64,000 nucleotides of DNA from Meandrina meandrites (taxonomy: Eukaryota; Cnidaria; Anthozoa; Scleractinia; Meandrinidae). Of this stretch, positions 1 through 10,795 are shown in pieces. The stretch covers positions 24,523,789 through 24,587,788 of the forward strand of contig OY855906.1 in NCBI GenBank assembly GCA_963693305.1. Direction: 5' to 3'. The position numbers were made by a program, and so were the translations under genes. The notes beneath the pieces are model-generated. The model was not told the DNA's origin. It saw only the letters and a program-made list of their open reading frames with translations, and did no database searches. Position 1 is the first letter of the stretch. The number at the start of each line of letters is the position of its first letter.

Positions 1-12
1 CAATTTAATTAC

Positions 13-186
13 AGTGTTACCAAATAAGTAGCCACACCATTTCTAAGCTTATACAGTGGCCCATAAGGGTTCAAAATAAATTAATTTTCAACCGCTCATG
101 GTTAAACTTAATATCTTACATGTAAAAACCTCTCATGGTTTTGTTGACGAAGGCGATGTCAATATATTTCGAGGTTAATCCTTCTA
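13..186. repeat. Dispersed repeat, copy 1
   Basis: This stretch matches 21856-22022 in the same orientation for about 170 bp, with scattered substitutions and short indels. Shared landmarks are AAATAAGTAGCCACAC, TTTCTAAGCTTATACAGT and ACCTCTCATGGTTTT. The two copies diverge after about 186, so this is either the end of a repeat family or a truncated copy that begins outside the window. No coding signal is convincing. Confidence 0.75.
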
Positions 187-1011
187 AATTTTTGCCTGTG
201 ACAGGTTCTAAAATTAAAATTGACGAGTGCACTTTATTGGGTTCCTCGCGTACGCACATAGGCGCAACAACAAATCTTAGTAAAACTTTATACAACGTTT
301 ACTGTACACTATGTTAATAAACCTTTATGACTTATTCAATGTAAAAAGGGCCTTGGTCTTGCTTTGATTTACTGCAAAACAGTTAGGGCATAAAAAAAAA
401 CAACTCAAGGCAAAAACAAAAATACAGCAAGACACACTAAGTAAACTCGCTGCTAAACACAGTAAACAAAATGAACTCACACTACGGCAGAAACCTCACA
501 GCAGAAAACAACTCTGCAAATTGATGGTGCTGCTTTTGTAAGTCATTTTAAAGCAGATTTTGTGTAAGAATTGTGGCATGCAGTTTGTGATTTGGAAAGT
601 GGTGCACACTAACTTAGAATAAGCTTACAATGTTGTTTTGACTGTTTTGAACCGTGTTCTTTTCGTTGCAGTTTGGTTGCATGATTAACTAATTCTGTTT
701 TACCGTACGTCGTGCTAAAAAACTAAGAGAATTTTATACAGAGAACTGATTCAATTTTCTTCATTTCTGGTAAGCAAATATGCAGAACTTGCTCAGCCAA
801 GCACAGGTAACTTGCAACGAAATCAGCAAAATATTGGTTTACGATTTCAACACACTCGCTGATAAGAGAAACAAAACAAATGCAAGCGAGTATAAAAAAA
901 GAGTGGTTGGATAATAGATAGCTTAAATATATATTGGTGTGCAGTATCGCTGAGTAGTTTTACTCGATTTTGTTTGGCAGGATTTTTCTGTACGTGTAGT
1001 TTGTAATTTGT
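187..1011. other. Intergenic stretch, nothing recognised
   Basis: AT-rich sequence without a supportable gene, RNA or repeat boundary. Short open frames here have no recognisable domain or splice context. Confidence 0.5.
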
Positions 1012-1015
1012 ATAT

Positions 1016-2321
1016 GTGACCCTCCACGGGAAAACAGGGAATAAGGTGAACGCACACGCACAGCACATTCGCATGTGTAAACAAAAGATGCGTGTCTCAA
1101 CGCGGTAGCACCGTGTCAGTCACTTTCCTCATTAGTAGCAAAGCTGTTGTTTTTCCTCGCACGCTTAAAACAAGGCAGCGTGCTAAGACACGTTAATCGT
1201 GTTTCGTTGACACGGTCTTCTTAACACAGTCATCCTGACACGGTCACCGTGTCAACGCGTGCAAAATGTTTTAACACGATGACCGTGTCAACAAACCATA
1301 ACTCCCTGGGAGGGAAATGATCGAGCAATTTCATCACTATTGTTCGTACTTACCAGGGGAGCTTAGTTGTTTCCAATTCCATAAGAGAAAGTTCGGATAT
1401 TCTGATATTTTACACCAGAAATTTCCCGTTTCCCACTTGCTAGTCAAAACTACGGACCGGTTGTGATTTTGGTGGTAAAGCTATTTAAAACCACCATTCG
1501 TGTACGACGAAGCATGACTCAGATGCGACCTTCTTTAGTTTCCAGGAATTTAAATTCTTGTTTTGAAGTTTAGAAGTCAAGTCGTTCGAGCTTGAACAAT
1601 CACTCATTTACTCGAAGCGGCTGTTCCAGGCATGAAACTTACAACATAAAACAATTTTTTCGACCCTCTGTCGGATAACGACGCCTTGTCATTTTCATGC
1701 TTTGCAAATTCGGCCAAGTATAATTTCATTACATCTTGCCGTGAAAACTTATTAGCGTTCGCAGTGCTGTTGCGAGTCAAACCTTGTTGACCTCGAGCAA
1801 TTCATCTTTGACTCAGACTAGCGAGCAAGGAAAAAATTGCGAGAGAAAAACTAGAGGACGTTTTTCGATCTTGACTTTTTTAGCTTTTTGCTTACCGGAC
1901 TAAGCGAAAGAGGGACTGCTTGCAGTCTACAAACTTTGCTTAACACGTAGTTCGCCGAACAATTTCTTTTCGTAATGTTTCGCTATAAAAAAGGATTTCC
2001 AGATCTACTTTTTGAATGTACTCGGTGAGGAAGAAAAAGTGTTGAGTAGTCTAGCGTGTTAAGATCTTCCGTATTAAGAAGCTTAGCGTGTTAAGAAATC
2101 TACCGTGTTGAAAATAACCATGTCAATCTACCGTGTTATAAAACAAAGCTCTACCGTGTTAGCCAGATGCAAACAAAGGCCACAAGCACGTTGCTGGAAA
2201 TCAATTGTTTTAATTTGCATAATCGCACGATAAGTGTGTCAAGTTAGGACCGTGCGAACCTGTTGCTTCCGTGCCGTGCGCGTGCGTTCACCTTATTCCC
2301 TGTTTTCCCGTGGAGGGTCAC
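1016..2321. mobile_element. Non-autonomous TIR element A (GTGACC ends, ATAT duplication)
   Basis: Inverted ends of about 50 bp begin GTGACCCTCCACGGGAAAAC at 1016 and at the complement of 2321, with only a few mismatches. The flanks are ATAT (1012-1015) and ATAT (2322-2325), consistent with a 4-bp target duplication. The interior has no long ORF. Instead it holds many copies of a short motif, ACCGTGT followed by T/C and A, or its complement: about 1110-1300 on the left and 2050-2165 on the right. Such subterminal motifs are usual transposase-binding sites in several superfamilies. Its termini resemble those of the element at 27098-34989 (about 16 of the first 20 bases). Superfamily not assigned. 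Confidence 0.85.
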
Positions 2322-2325
2322 ATAT

Positions 2326-2778
2326 GCAGTTTATGATTTTGATCTGTGAAACTTAATAATTTGATATTGTTATCAAAATCCAATCATGGTCAATCATGAG
2401 CATCACAGTGAACTCCACTAACTAAAGCACAAAACAATTAACCTAAACAAAATATTTAATAAACAATGTCTGTATGAAATGTACAAACATGAACAGGTTT
2501 GTAAGCAACATTAATTGAATTCATTCAGGTTAAAAAGTGAACAACGTACCAACTATTTGCCGCCTTTTCATACAACCGCTTTGTTAAAGTTGAAATGCTA
2601 TGTCCAGATCATGAGAAAACATGAGAACAAAAATGCTGAAGTAATAGAGTGTTCTTACAAGTTTCTATGACATTTACGTTAACTCTCAACAAACCAAAAA
2701 ATGTTTTTGTGTTACTTTTTGAGTAAGAAGGACTCCAAATCAAGGACAAAGATAAACTCGTCCCCAGGCCTAATCCGT
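2326..2778. other. Intergenic stretch, nothing recognised
   Basis: AT-rich sequence between element A and a short tetranucleotide repeat. No gene, RNA or repeat boundary could be supported. Confidence 0.45.
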
Positions 2779-2822
2779 GTGTGCGTACGTACGTATGGAC
2801 GGACGGACGGATGGATGGATGC
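2779..2822. repeat. Tetranucleotide microsatellite
   Basis: Short tandem runs of GTAC, then GGAC, then GGAT follow one another. It is a simple-sequence repeat with no further content. Confidence 0.7.
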
Positions 2823-2919
2823 GGGCAACTACCAAATTTTCTCGGCTTGATGGATTTACCAATTCCTATAGCTATGGATGCTCCGCCCACGGGCGCCGAA
2901 GGTGCCTGCGGGAGCTCCG

Positions 2920-3215
2920 CTATGAAGTTAGTGCTATGAAAAAGTGTTGAAACCAATAGGTGGAATGATACTAGTTTTTCATAGCCATATGAGGTCTTCA
3001 GAGCCACTTCATGGGTTTTCTCCAATTTTCCAACAGCTATGAAGTAGCTATGAAAGGGAGCTGACTTCATAGCACCAACTTCGTTATGAAGTGACTATGA
3101 AGTAGTTATGAACTGTGTATGGATTGGCAGCTATGAAGAAAATATGAAAATGCTATGAAATAGTGAACTTTTCTATGAAGTGTTCATAACTATTTCATAG
3201 ACAACAATCCATGTA
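2920..3215. repeat. Cluster of CTATGAA motifs
   Basis: At least ten copies of the heptamer CTATGAA, close variants (TTATGAA) or the complement TTCATAG lie within 300 bp, in both orientations. The layout resembles the subterminal arrays of the TIR elements elsewhere in this window, but no matching opposite end was found. It may be the surviving end of a decayed transposon. Confidence 0.5.
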
Positions 3216-3912
3216 GTAGTGCAACTTTGCACTAAGAGGGTCACCTCAACTGTACACTAGAATACAGTTAGTCAGACTTACACTTGACACATCACTGAAA
3301 ATCAAAATGGCCACAAGCAAGTTATGCAGTGAAACTCAAATTCCTTCAAGGGTACTTTTCTTTTTCTGTACTGAGGAGAACAGGCATCATGCCAACTTGT
3401 CGCATCATTGAAAAAAAAAAAATTGTTGTTGGAAATGAAGTCACCCTCACCTGGGAGGGAAAACTAGTACGGGTGAAATTCTTGCCCTAAGTGGTAAGTA
3501 CTATGTCCTTAAGTGGAAGCTTTTCTGTGGCCCAATTAACTTAATTGTTACCTTTAGCTCGTTCTTGATTAATTGCAGACGTTGAGTGAGAAATAGCACG
3601 CCTGGATAACCGAAAACTATCTGCAGCAACCAAATTGAGACCGCAAAGACCAAGAAAGCCAAGAACCAGTGAAGAAAAAGCCTTGTTCCGTAAGTACAGA
3701 CTTGTTGTTTCAAAGTCAATTAAGAATCTAGCATGTGCTCATATCCTTCCATATTTTGTTACATCACCGTGAAGACTTGTTTTTCACGTGCAAGTCAAAC
3801 TGAGTAACATGTCCTGGAAACATGCCAAATCTTGCTTGTGTTTGTTGAAACCGAACTACACTCAGTTTGCTATCGTTTTTTTGGGTTTTAAAATACAACA
3901 ACCAAACAGCAG

Positions 3913-3972
3913 AAAGACGTAAAGAAAACGACGGAAAAGAAGGCGAAGAAAGCTAAAGACGACAAGAAAAAG
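3913..3972 (+). other. Lysine-rich exon of a possible BEN-like gene
   Basis: A stretch rich in AAG/AAA codons, after an AG acceptor-like site, ends at a GTAACT donor. It would code a Lys/Asp/Thr-rich linker. Upstream, about 3420-3493, a frame reads like a small barrel segment (VGNEVTLTWEGKLVRVKF) and ends near a GTAAGT donor. With the acidic exon at 4246 and the BEN-like piece at 15121, this suggests the remains of one spliced gene. The exon chain is inference. Confidence 0.3.
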
Positions 3973-4245
3973 GTAACTGGATGATCTATTTGTTCATGGT
4001 TAATTGAGTTTGTCAACAAGTATCCAGCATTGAAATAGTTGTTTACAAAATGCGGTCTACCGCTTTCCCCTTTGTTAACACAATTCTTTGAAACGAAGGT
4101 GGCCCGCTTTTAATTAGTGCACTATTGTTCATTTAATTCTCACACATTGTTTGAATGAGTATTGAGGGTTTGACATCGGAGTTATGTTTAAGTAGCTTGA
4201 AAATTGCTCATTTATTAACTCTAGTGTTGTGTTTTGGTATTTAAA

Positions 4246-4364
4246 GGAATGTCGCATGGTCATGTCAGCCGAACCGACTTCTCCTGTTGTAGTTGAATCG
4301 GATGAGGAGGATGAAGGAGAGGAGGAAATTCACGCAATTCTGGTTCAGCTTTTTCGGACAGGGG
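4246..4364 (+). other. Acidic exon interrupted by the Ginger insertion
   Basis: The frame from about 4253 codes an acidic peptide (ESDEEDEGEEE) and runs straight into the GGGG target site of the Ginger element at 4365. The sequence resumes at 14813. The context suggests an exon of the same gene as the Lys-rich exon at 3913 and the BEN-like segment at 15121. Whether the gene was functional before the insertion cannot be told. Confidence 0.3.
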
Positions 4365-4493
4365 TGTTGAAGCCACAAATGTAATAATTGACCACAAATG
4401 TAATAACGCCCTCAAGTGTAATAAGGGTTTGACCACAAATGTAATAACGCCCTCAAATGTAATACGGGTTTGACCACAAATGTAATAACTCCT
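4365..4493 (+). repeat. Left inverted end of the Ginger element
   Basis: Built from a roughly 40-bp unit that alternates GACCACAAATGTAATAA with CGCCCTCAAGTGTAATA; slightly more than two units are present. The right end at 14637-14812 is the inverted counterpart with about three units, so unit number has changed between the ends. Confidence 0.9.
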
Positions 4494-4615
4494 TTAGAAA
4501 TGTAAGAGACTGGTAGCGAGGCCGAACATGGCGGACGTGTGTGAACATTGCTCCGCATAAAACTGTTCTTTAAGACCCCGAATATGGCCATTTTTCTTTT
4601 ATAAGAGAATTAATA

Positions 4616-5476
4616 ATGTTTAAGGACAAAGGAACAGCAAGACCTACGAAACGTACCCGTGAAGGCAGCTCTCAAACAGACGAAGACGAAGTATTTAAAG
4701 ATGACAACCATGGCTGCCAAACTTGCGAGGTGACAAACGCTCGTCTTGCCGAAATCGACGAGAAGCTCAATAAGCTCCTAACGTTCATTCCGGAGCTTGA
4801 AGCCTTCCGAAAACGAATGAAAACTCTCGAAGATGAAAATGTTAGCATGCAAGAGAGTCTTCAAAGCTCGCAGACGGAAATAAACGAAATGAAAGTTTTA
4901 CAAGGCAAAGTCACTAAACAACAAGAAGCCATCGAAGAGTCCCTTCAGTTCACCAAACGTGATCTCGCAGAATTACAGCGTCGTCATATAAAACTCGAAT
5001 GTCACAGCCGAAGAGGTAATTTAAAATTCTTCGGAATAAAGGAGCGCGGTCGTGAATCGAATGAAGATACAGAAGAAGTGTTAAGGGAATTTCTACGTAA
5101 CGACTTAAAGATTCCAGGAGAAGATGAAAGGAATATTCATTTCGACAGAGTACATAGGATATCATCGCGTCGAGCTTCCAACGCTCAAGACCTCAAACCT
5201 CGACCCATCATAGTCAAGTTGGTGGACTTCCTCGACAAAGAGTTTATTAAGTCCTTTATAAAAAATCTCACTAAAGGCAGTAAGTTCGGAATCGCCGATG
5301 ATTTCCCTAAAGAAGTGGAAGAAATTAGGAAGAAGTTACACCCAGTGTTGAAGACCGCCAAACAACAGAAACGAGTTGCATTTTTCAAAGTAGAGAAACT
5401 CATTATAGATGGTTCTATCTACCGCGGACCTGAGACGGAAGCGTTCCCACTGTATGGGCGTTTAATGGACGTTTAA
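4616..5476 (+). CDS. LINE A ORF1 protein (coiled coil, RRM-like, C-terminal domain)
   Basis: A 286-residue ORF1 protein of the L1 type, an RNA-binding chaperone that packages LINE RNA into a particle with ORF2 protein. The N-terminal third is basic and acidic. Residues about 45-125 are a heptad-patterned coiled coil that would trimerise the protein. Residues about 135-215 form an RRM-like segment (RRGNLKFFGIKE at its start, IIVKLVDF later). The last 70 residues match the C-terminal domain of transposase-22/L1 ORF1 proteins (FGIADDFPKEVEEIRKKL). The frame is intact. The start at 4616 lies about 110 bp inside the element and is the first ATG of this frame. Confidence 0.9.
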   Translation: MFKDKGTARPTKRTREGSSQTDEDEVFKDDNHGCQTCEVTNARLAEIDEKLNKLLTFIPELEAFRKRMKTLEDENVSMQESLQSSQTEINEMKVLQGKVTKQQEAIEESLQFTKRDLAELQRRHIKLECHSRRGNLKFFGIKERGRESNEDTEEVLREFLRNDLKIPGEDERNIHFDRVHRISSRRASNAQDLKPRPIIVKLVDFLDKEFIKSFIKNLTKGSKFGIADDFPKEVEEIRKKLHPVLKTAKQQKRVAFFKVEKLIIDGSIYRGPETEAFPLYGRLMDV

Positions 5477-5830
5477 ATTAACTGTTAAGACATTGAAATC
5501 GATCACGGCCATATTGTGGTGGCCAATGCAACATTGCTCTACGTTCACGTACCAGTATCTGATAATGCCGAACAAACAATTAGGTAAGTCCTTGATAATT
5601 GTAATTTTTCTGTACCGCATAGTGTTAACTTTCTTGATTACATCCGTCTGGTTTTTCGTTCTATATTTTCCCGTCATTTGTTTTGTGATTTTTACGATTA
5701 GTTTGATCATTAGCAATACAAGTCGCAAAACGCAAGAAACTGAAACCGAGAGTTCATTTCACTTTACCGATTTCCGTTTTCTTATGAGCATTACTGCCAG
5801 TATTACATTTAGATCAAAACAAGAACCTAA
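5477..5830 (+). other. Inter-ORF spacer with a 113-codon hydrophobic frame
   Basis: A T-rich spacer between ORF1 and ORF2. It contains an open frame (5493-5834, 113 codons) whose middle is strongly hydrophobic, like one or two membrane segments. Its stop overlaps the ORF2 start as ATGA at 5831-5834, an arrangement some LINEs use for termination-reinitiation. The spacer of LINE B (24550-24944) is also T-rich and hydrophobic in translation, so composition alone could explain the frame. Confidence 0.4.
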
Positions 5831-6703
5831 ATGACGTATAAGATTTTATCTTTGAATGTTCGAGGGCTAAACAGCTCGAGAAAAAGAAGGCAAGTTTTTC
5901 GTTGGCTGCATCGTCAACAATCCGATATTATTTTCCTACAAGAAACGTATTCTACACCTCAAACAATTAAAAGGTGGGAAGCAGAATGGGGCGGCAAAAT
6001 TGCTTACAGTCACGGTTCTTCGCACAGTAGAGGAGTGATGATTTTGTTCAAACCGCGACTCGACGTTAGTATTGAAAAGATCAGCACAGATAATTACGGA
6101 AGATGTGTTCTAGTTGAAACCATTTTAGGCGATAAGAAGACAGTTTTCGTTAACATCTACGCACCCAATGAGGCAAGGCATCAAATCTCTTTCCTTGCTG
6201 AACTTTCCAATTCTTTCCTTAGAGAATACATCAATGACAATGTTGTCGTGGGAGGCGATTTCAACTGCGTAATTAATAGCTCAGACAAGAGAGGCGGCAA
6301 ACCGTTTGACGCGAAGAAGGCGTCTGTCGTTGAACTCCAAACGCTAATTACCACAAATAATTTAGTTGATTCTTGGCGTTTTAAAAACCCTGATTCGTGT
6401 GGATTCACTTGGAGTAACGCCTCCAGGAAAATCCAAAGCCGGCTAGATTATCTCTTAGTCTCAAAAAACCTTTGTAGACTAATCCAAAAGTGCAATATAA
6501 TTCCAAACATACATTCCGACCACTCTGCTGTAGAGCTTAACATCACTTTCGACGAAGACAGCCCTCCACGCGGACCTGGCTTCTGGAAGTTCAACAATTC
6601 ACTATTACTTGATACCGACTACGTTGAATTGCTCACTTTTAAAATCCCTGAATTTGTCACACGGCATCAACAAGTAAATGATAAAGGCTCTTCTGGGAAA
6701 TGA
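5831..6703 (+). pseudogene. LINE A ORF2, endonuclease part
   Basis: N-terminal part of ORF2: an apurinic/apyrimidinic-like endonuclease of the EEP fold, which nicks the genomic target to prime reverse transcription. Visible active-site motifs are the Asn in LSLNVRG (about residue 9), Glu in LQETYS (about 37), the GGDFNC motif (about 140) and the SDHSAV motif (about 233). The linker that follows contains the usual GPGFWKFNNS. The frame is lost near 6687, where one A appears to be missing before GGCTCTTCTGG; the reverse-transcriptase part continues in the next frame. Confidence 0.92.
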
Positions 6704-8700
6704 TCAAAATGGAGATCAGGGCTTTCACAATTAAATATTCAAAACGCAAAGCAAAGAAATCGCGTGATGAAGAAGTGTCGCTTCAAACAAGGCTAATAAT
6801 TATTCAAAATAAATTACATGCTAACTACAATGAAAGCGACAAAATAGAAATGGACATATTAAAAGCTGAACTCGCAAAGGTAGAAGCTCGAAAAACACAA
6901 GGTGCAATCGTGCGCAGCAGAACACGTTGGTACGAGTACGGAGAGAAAAATAGTAAGTACTTCTACAGTTTAGAAAAGACCAACTATAGACGAAAACACG
7001 TAGCTTCCATTAAAACTCACGAGGATAAGAAGATAACCGAACCAAAAAAGATTCTTCAGGCAGAGGAAAATTTTTTTAAACAAATATATACCTCAGTCAA
7101 TTCGGATCCACAACTTCCTGAATTTAGTGACTTTTTTGAAGGTATTGAGAAAAGGTTATCAGAAGAAGAAGCTGGGACCTGCGAGAGTGAAGTAACGCGA
7201 GAAGAATGCTATAACGCCCTAAAATCAATGGCCAAAAATAAAAGCCCAGGCTCAGACGGCTTTACTGTAGAGTTTTATCTACATTTTTGGAATATGATAG
7301 CAAAATATATGATCGAGAGTTTTCACTATGCATTTCAAAGCGGAACTCTTTCCATTTCACAACGACAAGGTGTGATTTCTTTAATTCCAAAGAAGAAAAA
7401 GGATTTAGAGCTTTTAAAAAATTGGAGACCAGTTTCACTCTTAAATGTGGATTACAAAATTTTAACCAAAGTCATCGCTCTCCGGTTAGAGAAAATACTA
7501 CCAAAAATTGCTTCTTCTAGCCAGTCCGGGTATGTTAAGGGAAGATTCATTGGCGAAAGCATAAGATTAATCAAAGACGTTATGGATTTTACTAAGCAAA
7601 AAGAGCTGCCTGGAATAGCCGTCTTCCTAGATTTCGAGAAAGCCTTTGACTCAATCGAATGGGACTTTCTCCAAAAATGTTTACAAACGTTTAATTTCGG
7701 CCCGCAGCTTAGGCGCTGGGTTAGTATTTTTTATAATAATATTACCAGTTGTGTTTTAAACAATGGCTACGCGTCCAATCATTTCACTTTAGAACGAGGA
7801 GTACGCCAAGGCTGCCCCCTCTCTGGTATGCTTTTTATCATTGCCATAGAAGTTCTAGCTCAAAAAATCTCTAATTCCAAAGAGATAGAAGGAATAAAAA
7901 TTCGGAATAATAAAACGGTTAAATTATCACAATATGCCGATGATACCACAGTCTTCCTCGCTAACGCTCATTCCGTAAATAACCTCTTTGTATTGCTCTC
8001 CCGTTTTGAAAAGTGTGCAGGGCTAAAGATAAATGTATCAAAGTCTGAAATGTTATGGCTTGGCTCAATGAGACATAGAAAAGACAAAATTTTAAATCTT
8101 CAAATGACAGACGAACCTGTCTACGCTCTAGGTACACACTTCTCGTACGACGACAATTTGTCAGACCAAAGAAACTTCTTCGACAAGCTGTCAAAATTAC
8201 AGAAAACTTTAAACTTTTGGTCTCAAAGGGATATCTCTGTTTATGGAAGAATAAACATTGTTAAAACTCTAGCCCTTTCAAAAGTCATATTCATCTGCAG
8301 CTCCATGGAAACGCCACCTCGATTCGCTGAAGAAGTGAATAGAATAATTTTTGACTTTGTATGGAACCACAAACCTGCGAAAATCAAGAAGTCGACTCTG
8401 ATAAAATCTAAGAAAGATGGTGGCTTAGAAATGAAAGATTTTGTCATATTTGACAAAGCTCTGAAACTAAACTGGGTAACCCGCATATGTTCAGACCACG
8501 ACGCTCCATGGAAATATATTCCAACCTCTTTCCTCGCCAACGTCGGTGGCACTTTCTTATTTCAGTGTAACTATGACTGTAAGCTTCTTTGCCTAAGCGA
8601 ATACCTCCCAAGATTTTACAAAAACATCATAGCCCATTGGCAGAAAATTGCTTCGTCCGATCCTCAAAATAAATCTGAGGTACTAGAGCAAGTAATCTGA
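6700..8700 (+). pseudogene. LINE A ORF2, reverse transcriptase part
   Basis: Reverse transcriptase of ORF2. It continues the endonuclease part after a one-base frameshift and has no start codon of its own. The order of RT motifs is clear: KSPGSDGFTVEFY, WRPVSLLNVDYKI, the catalytic AVFLDFEKAFDS, RGVRQGCPLSGMLF and the YADD box at about residue 412 of this frame. The sequence then runs into the thumb/linker region. The frame ends at TGA 8698-8700, but homologous coding sequence continues in the same frame, so this is a nonsense change, most simply TGG to TGA. Confidence 0.92.
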
Positions 8701-9564
8701 AACAACAGGTTTCTAATTGTTAATAAAAAATCGGTATATTTTCCACATTGGCACCAGGCTGGAGTCACTCACATATCAGATTTACTTGACACAGAAAAAA
8801 ATCACTTTCTATCTTTTAATGCTCTTTGCCAAAAATTTAAGACAAAGTTTAATTTTCTACAGTATTACAGTATCATTTCTGCTTTTCCTCGCTCGTGGAA
8901 AAAGCTTTTAAACTCTAACAACCAACTACTCATCACACCCCTTGATTTAATAAGTGATTCGTTGAGTTGCAAAACTCTCTATGAAAAACTGTTATCCCTG
9001 GAAAGGTTACCTCCCCCCACCGCGGAAAGGAAACTTACTGAATATGGAGTAGAAAAGAAAAACCTGTGCAAGGTTTATCTTTTACCCTTTAATGTTACAA
9101 AAGAAACCAAAATGATGATGTTCCAATACAAGATCATTCATCGCATCCTACCTACGAATAGCTTATTACACAAGATGAAGAAAGTTGACTCCCCAACTTG
9201 TCCTTTTTGCCCTTCCGAGCTCCATACCATCTGGCATCTTTTTATAGAATGTACTCAAGCAAAATCTTTCTGGGTAGATTTTCAAGACTGGTACAATGTT
9301 CATAGTAGAAAAAGTGTCCATCTTTCGAACTTAGATGTCTTATATGGTATTTTGGACTCTCCTCGTAAGTGCTTAGCCCTAAACCATCTTATTATCTTAG
9401 GCAAATACTTTTTATACGTTAACACCGGCCTAAAAAATAAAGTTCAGTTTAACGAGTACATATCTCTGGTTCGCGACAAATTAGCATTAGAAAAACATAT
9501 TGCTATCAAATCCGGTAAATACGAAAACTATATTAAGAAATGGAATTTTATACAAAACATTTAG
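8701..9564 (+). pseudogene. LINE A ORF2, C-terminal part with zinc motif
   Basis: Same frame as the reverse-transcriptase part, downstream of its premature stop. It contains the conserved C-terminal Cys/His cluster of L1/Tx1 ORF2 proteins, CPFCPSELHTIWHLFIEC, a C-x2-C, H, C arrangement thought to bind nucleic acid. An internal ATG at 8962 gives a 200-codon frame but is probably not a real start. The stop at 9562-9564 is the natural end of ORF2. Confidence 0.85.
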
Positions 9565-9890
9565 TTTACTTTTGGTTTTTGTTTCTTGCTATATCTTTTA
9601 TTCTCTTTCATTTTCCTTTTCCTGGTAACGTTTATGAACTATGTTTTTGTTTTGTTATTTCTGTTTGCATTGTTAGCCCAATAAGTAGTGATGTTATGTT
9701 AACAGTATTAGCTTAGTTAAGTAAGAGTATTGTAAAGTAGCTCCTTGTGTAATGTTTAGTGATTTATATTTTGTAATTATAGTAATGTTGTAAGTAAGTA
9801 GTTGCAAATGAAAAAAAAAAAAAAAAAAAAAAAGTATGGTAATGTATGATAATGAGTTTAAAACAAAGAAAGAATAAAACTTAACTGAAG

Positions 9891-9927
<37 letters not shown>
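9565..9927 (+). other. LINE A 3' UTR with two poly(A) tracts
   Basis: T-rich 3' UTR with a first A-tract at about 9809-9832, then about 56 bp of non-repetitive sequence with an AATAAA-type signal (9874 region), then a second A-tract of about 38 bases that abuts the target duplication. A tail, unique sequence and a second tail is the layout expected when a LINE transcript reads into flanking DNA (3' transduction). An internal A-rich 3' UTR is the alternative. Confidence 0.7.
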
Positions 9928-9930
<3 letters not shown>

Positions 9931-9938
9931 AATGTAAG

Positions 9939-10795
9939 GAAAGCTAACACTGAACGAGATGTGTTCAAATCAGTCCATTTTTCCTGTCAAGCCAAAATTG
10001 TTTGATATCAGCTGGTCCCAACCACCACACTTTTTTAAAAGGTAGCTGCGATGGCGTGGGGGTTTTTGAAGCTGATTTGAAAAAAAAAAAAATTGTGACT
10101 CGTGAAAAGGCAAATTTAAATGCGCTAAAAACTATATCCGCGTGGCTTGTTTATTTGGGTAGGTGAATTGTTGCAGGTTTTGTGGTGGCGCGAGAAATAC
10201 CAAAAATAGCAATCAAGCCAATTAACTGACCACGTACCATCTAGTGCATTGGATCCAAAAATAGAATACATCGTAGATTCCTCAGCTTTGTTTAAAAGAA
10301 AATCTAAATCTACGTTTTTAACCATTCACTCACATAAATCCAGGAATGTATGTTGAAACGTTAGTGGTACACATTGTTTTCCTACTTCCTATTACAAACT
10401 TCCCCGGATGATTTTAGTCGGGAAAAATGGCATAATGGAAGTAGTCTTGTTTTCCCAGCCCGTGTCCACGTGTGGCCGTAACTATTTAACAGAAGATATG
10501 TTATCTTATTTTTTTTTTGAAAATAAAGATTGTAAAACTGTTATGTTCATTCACAGAACATCACAAAACTTATTTCAATACACGCGAAATTCTAAATATA
10601 AAAGTAATATTTAAATTCTATCGTGAGACGACAGGCGAAAGGGTGCGACATGGCATTCCAGCGTGAATGAGCTTGATTGGTGTCTGTGAATGGTGTCTGC
10701 GTTTATTTAGTGTTCGGTTTGACTGACTTAGCAGGCAACGCTCTCTGTTCTCAGAAGTTCATTCAGTTTGTAACAACTTACAAGACCTTACAATA
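9939..10795 (+). other. Ginger 5' non-coding region
   Basis: Sequence between the LINE insertion and the transposase start. It presumably holds the Ginger promoter and 5' UTR, but I see no clear TATA box. A short A-run lies at 10081-10092. Open frames at 10125-10325 and 10408-10614 have no recognisable domain. Confidence 0.5.

Larger units (their letters stand above)
4507..9927 (+). mobile_element. L1/Tx1-type LINE A, near full length
   Basis: A 5.4-kb non-LTR retrotransposon flanked by an exact 11-bp target duplication, AGAAATGTAAG, at 4496-4506 and 9928-9938, and ending in poly(A). This is the signature of target-primed reverse transcription. It holds ORF1 (4616-5476) and ORF2 (5831-9564). 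ORF2 carries an AP-type endonuclease, a reverse transcriptase and a C-terminal zinc motif, and is broken by one frameshift near 6687 and one stop at 8698. The element sits just inside the left inverted end of the Ginger transposon and so is younger than it. Confidence 0.95.

Noticed and set aside
2609..3070. Minus-strand 153-codon frame
   Set aside because: Its sequence comes from the microsatellite and the CTATGAA cluster; no protein family is recognisable.
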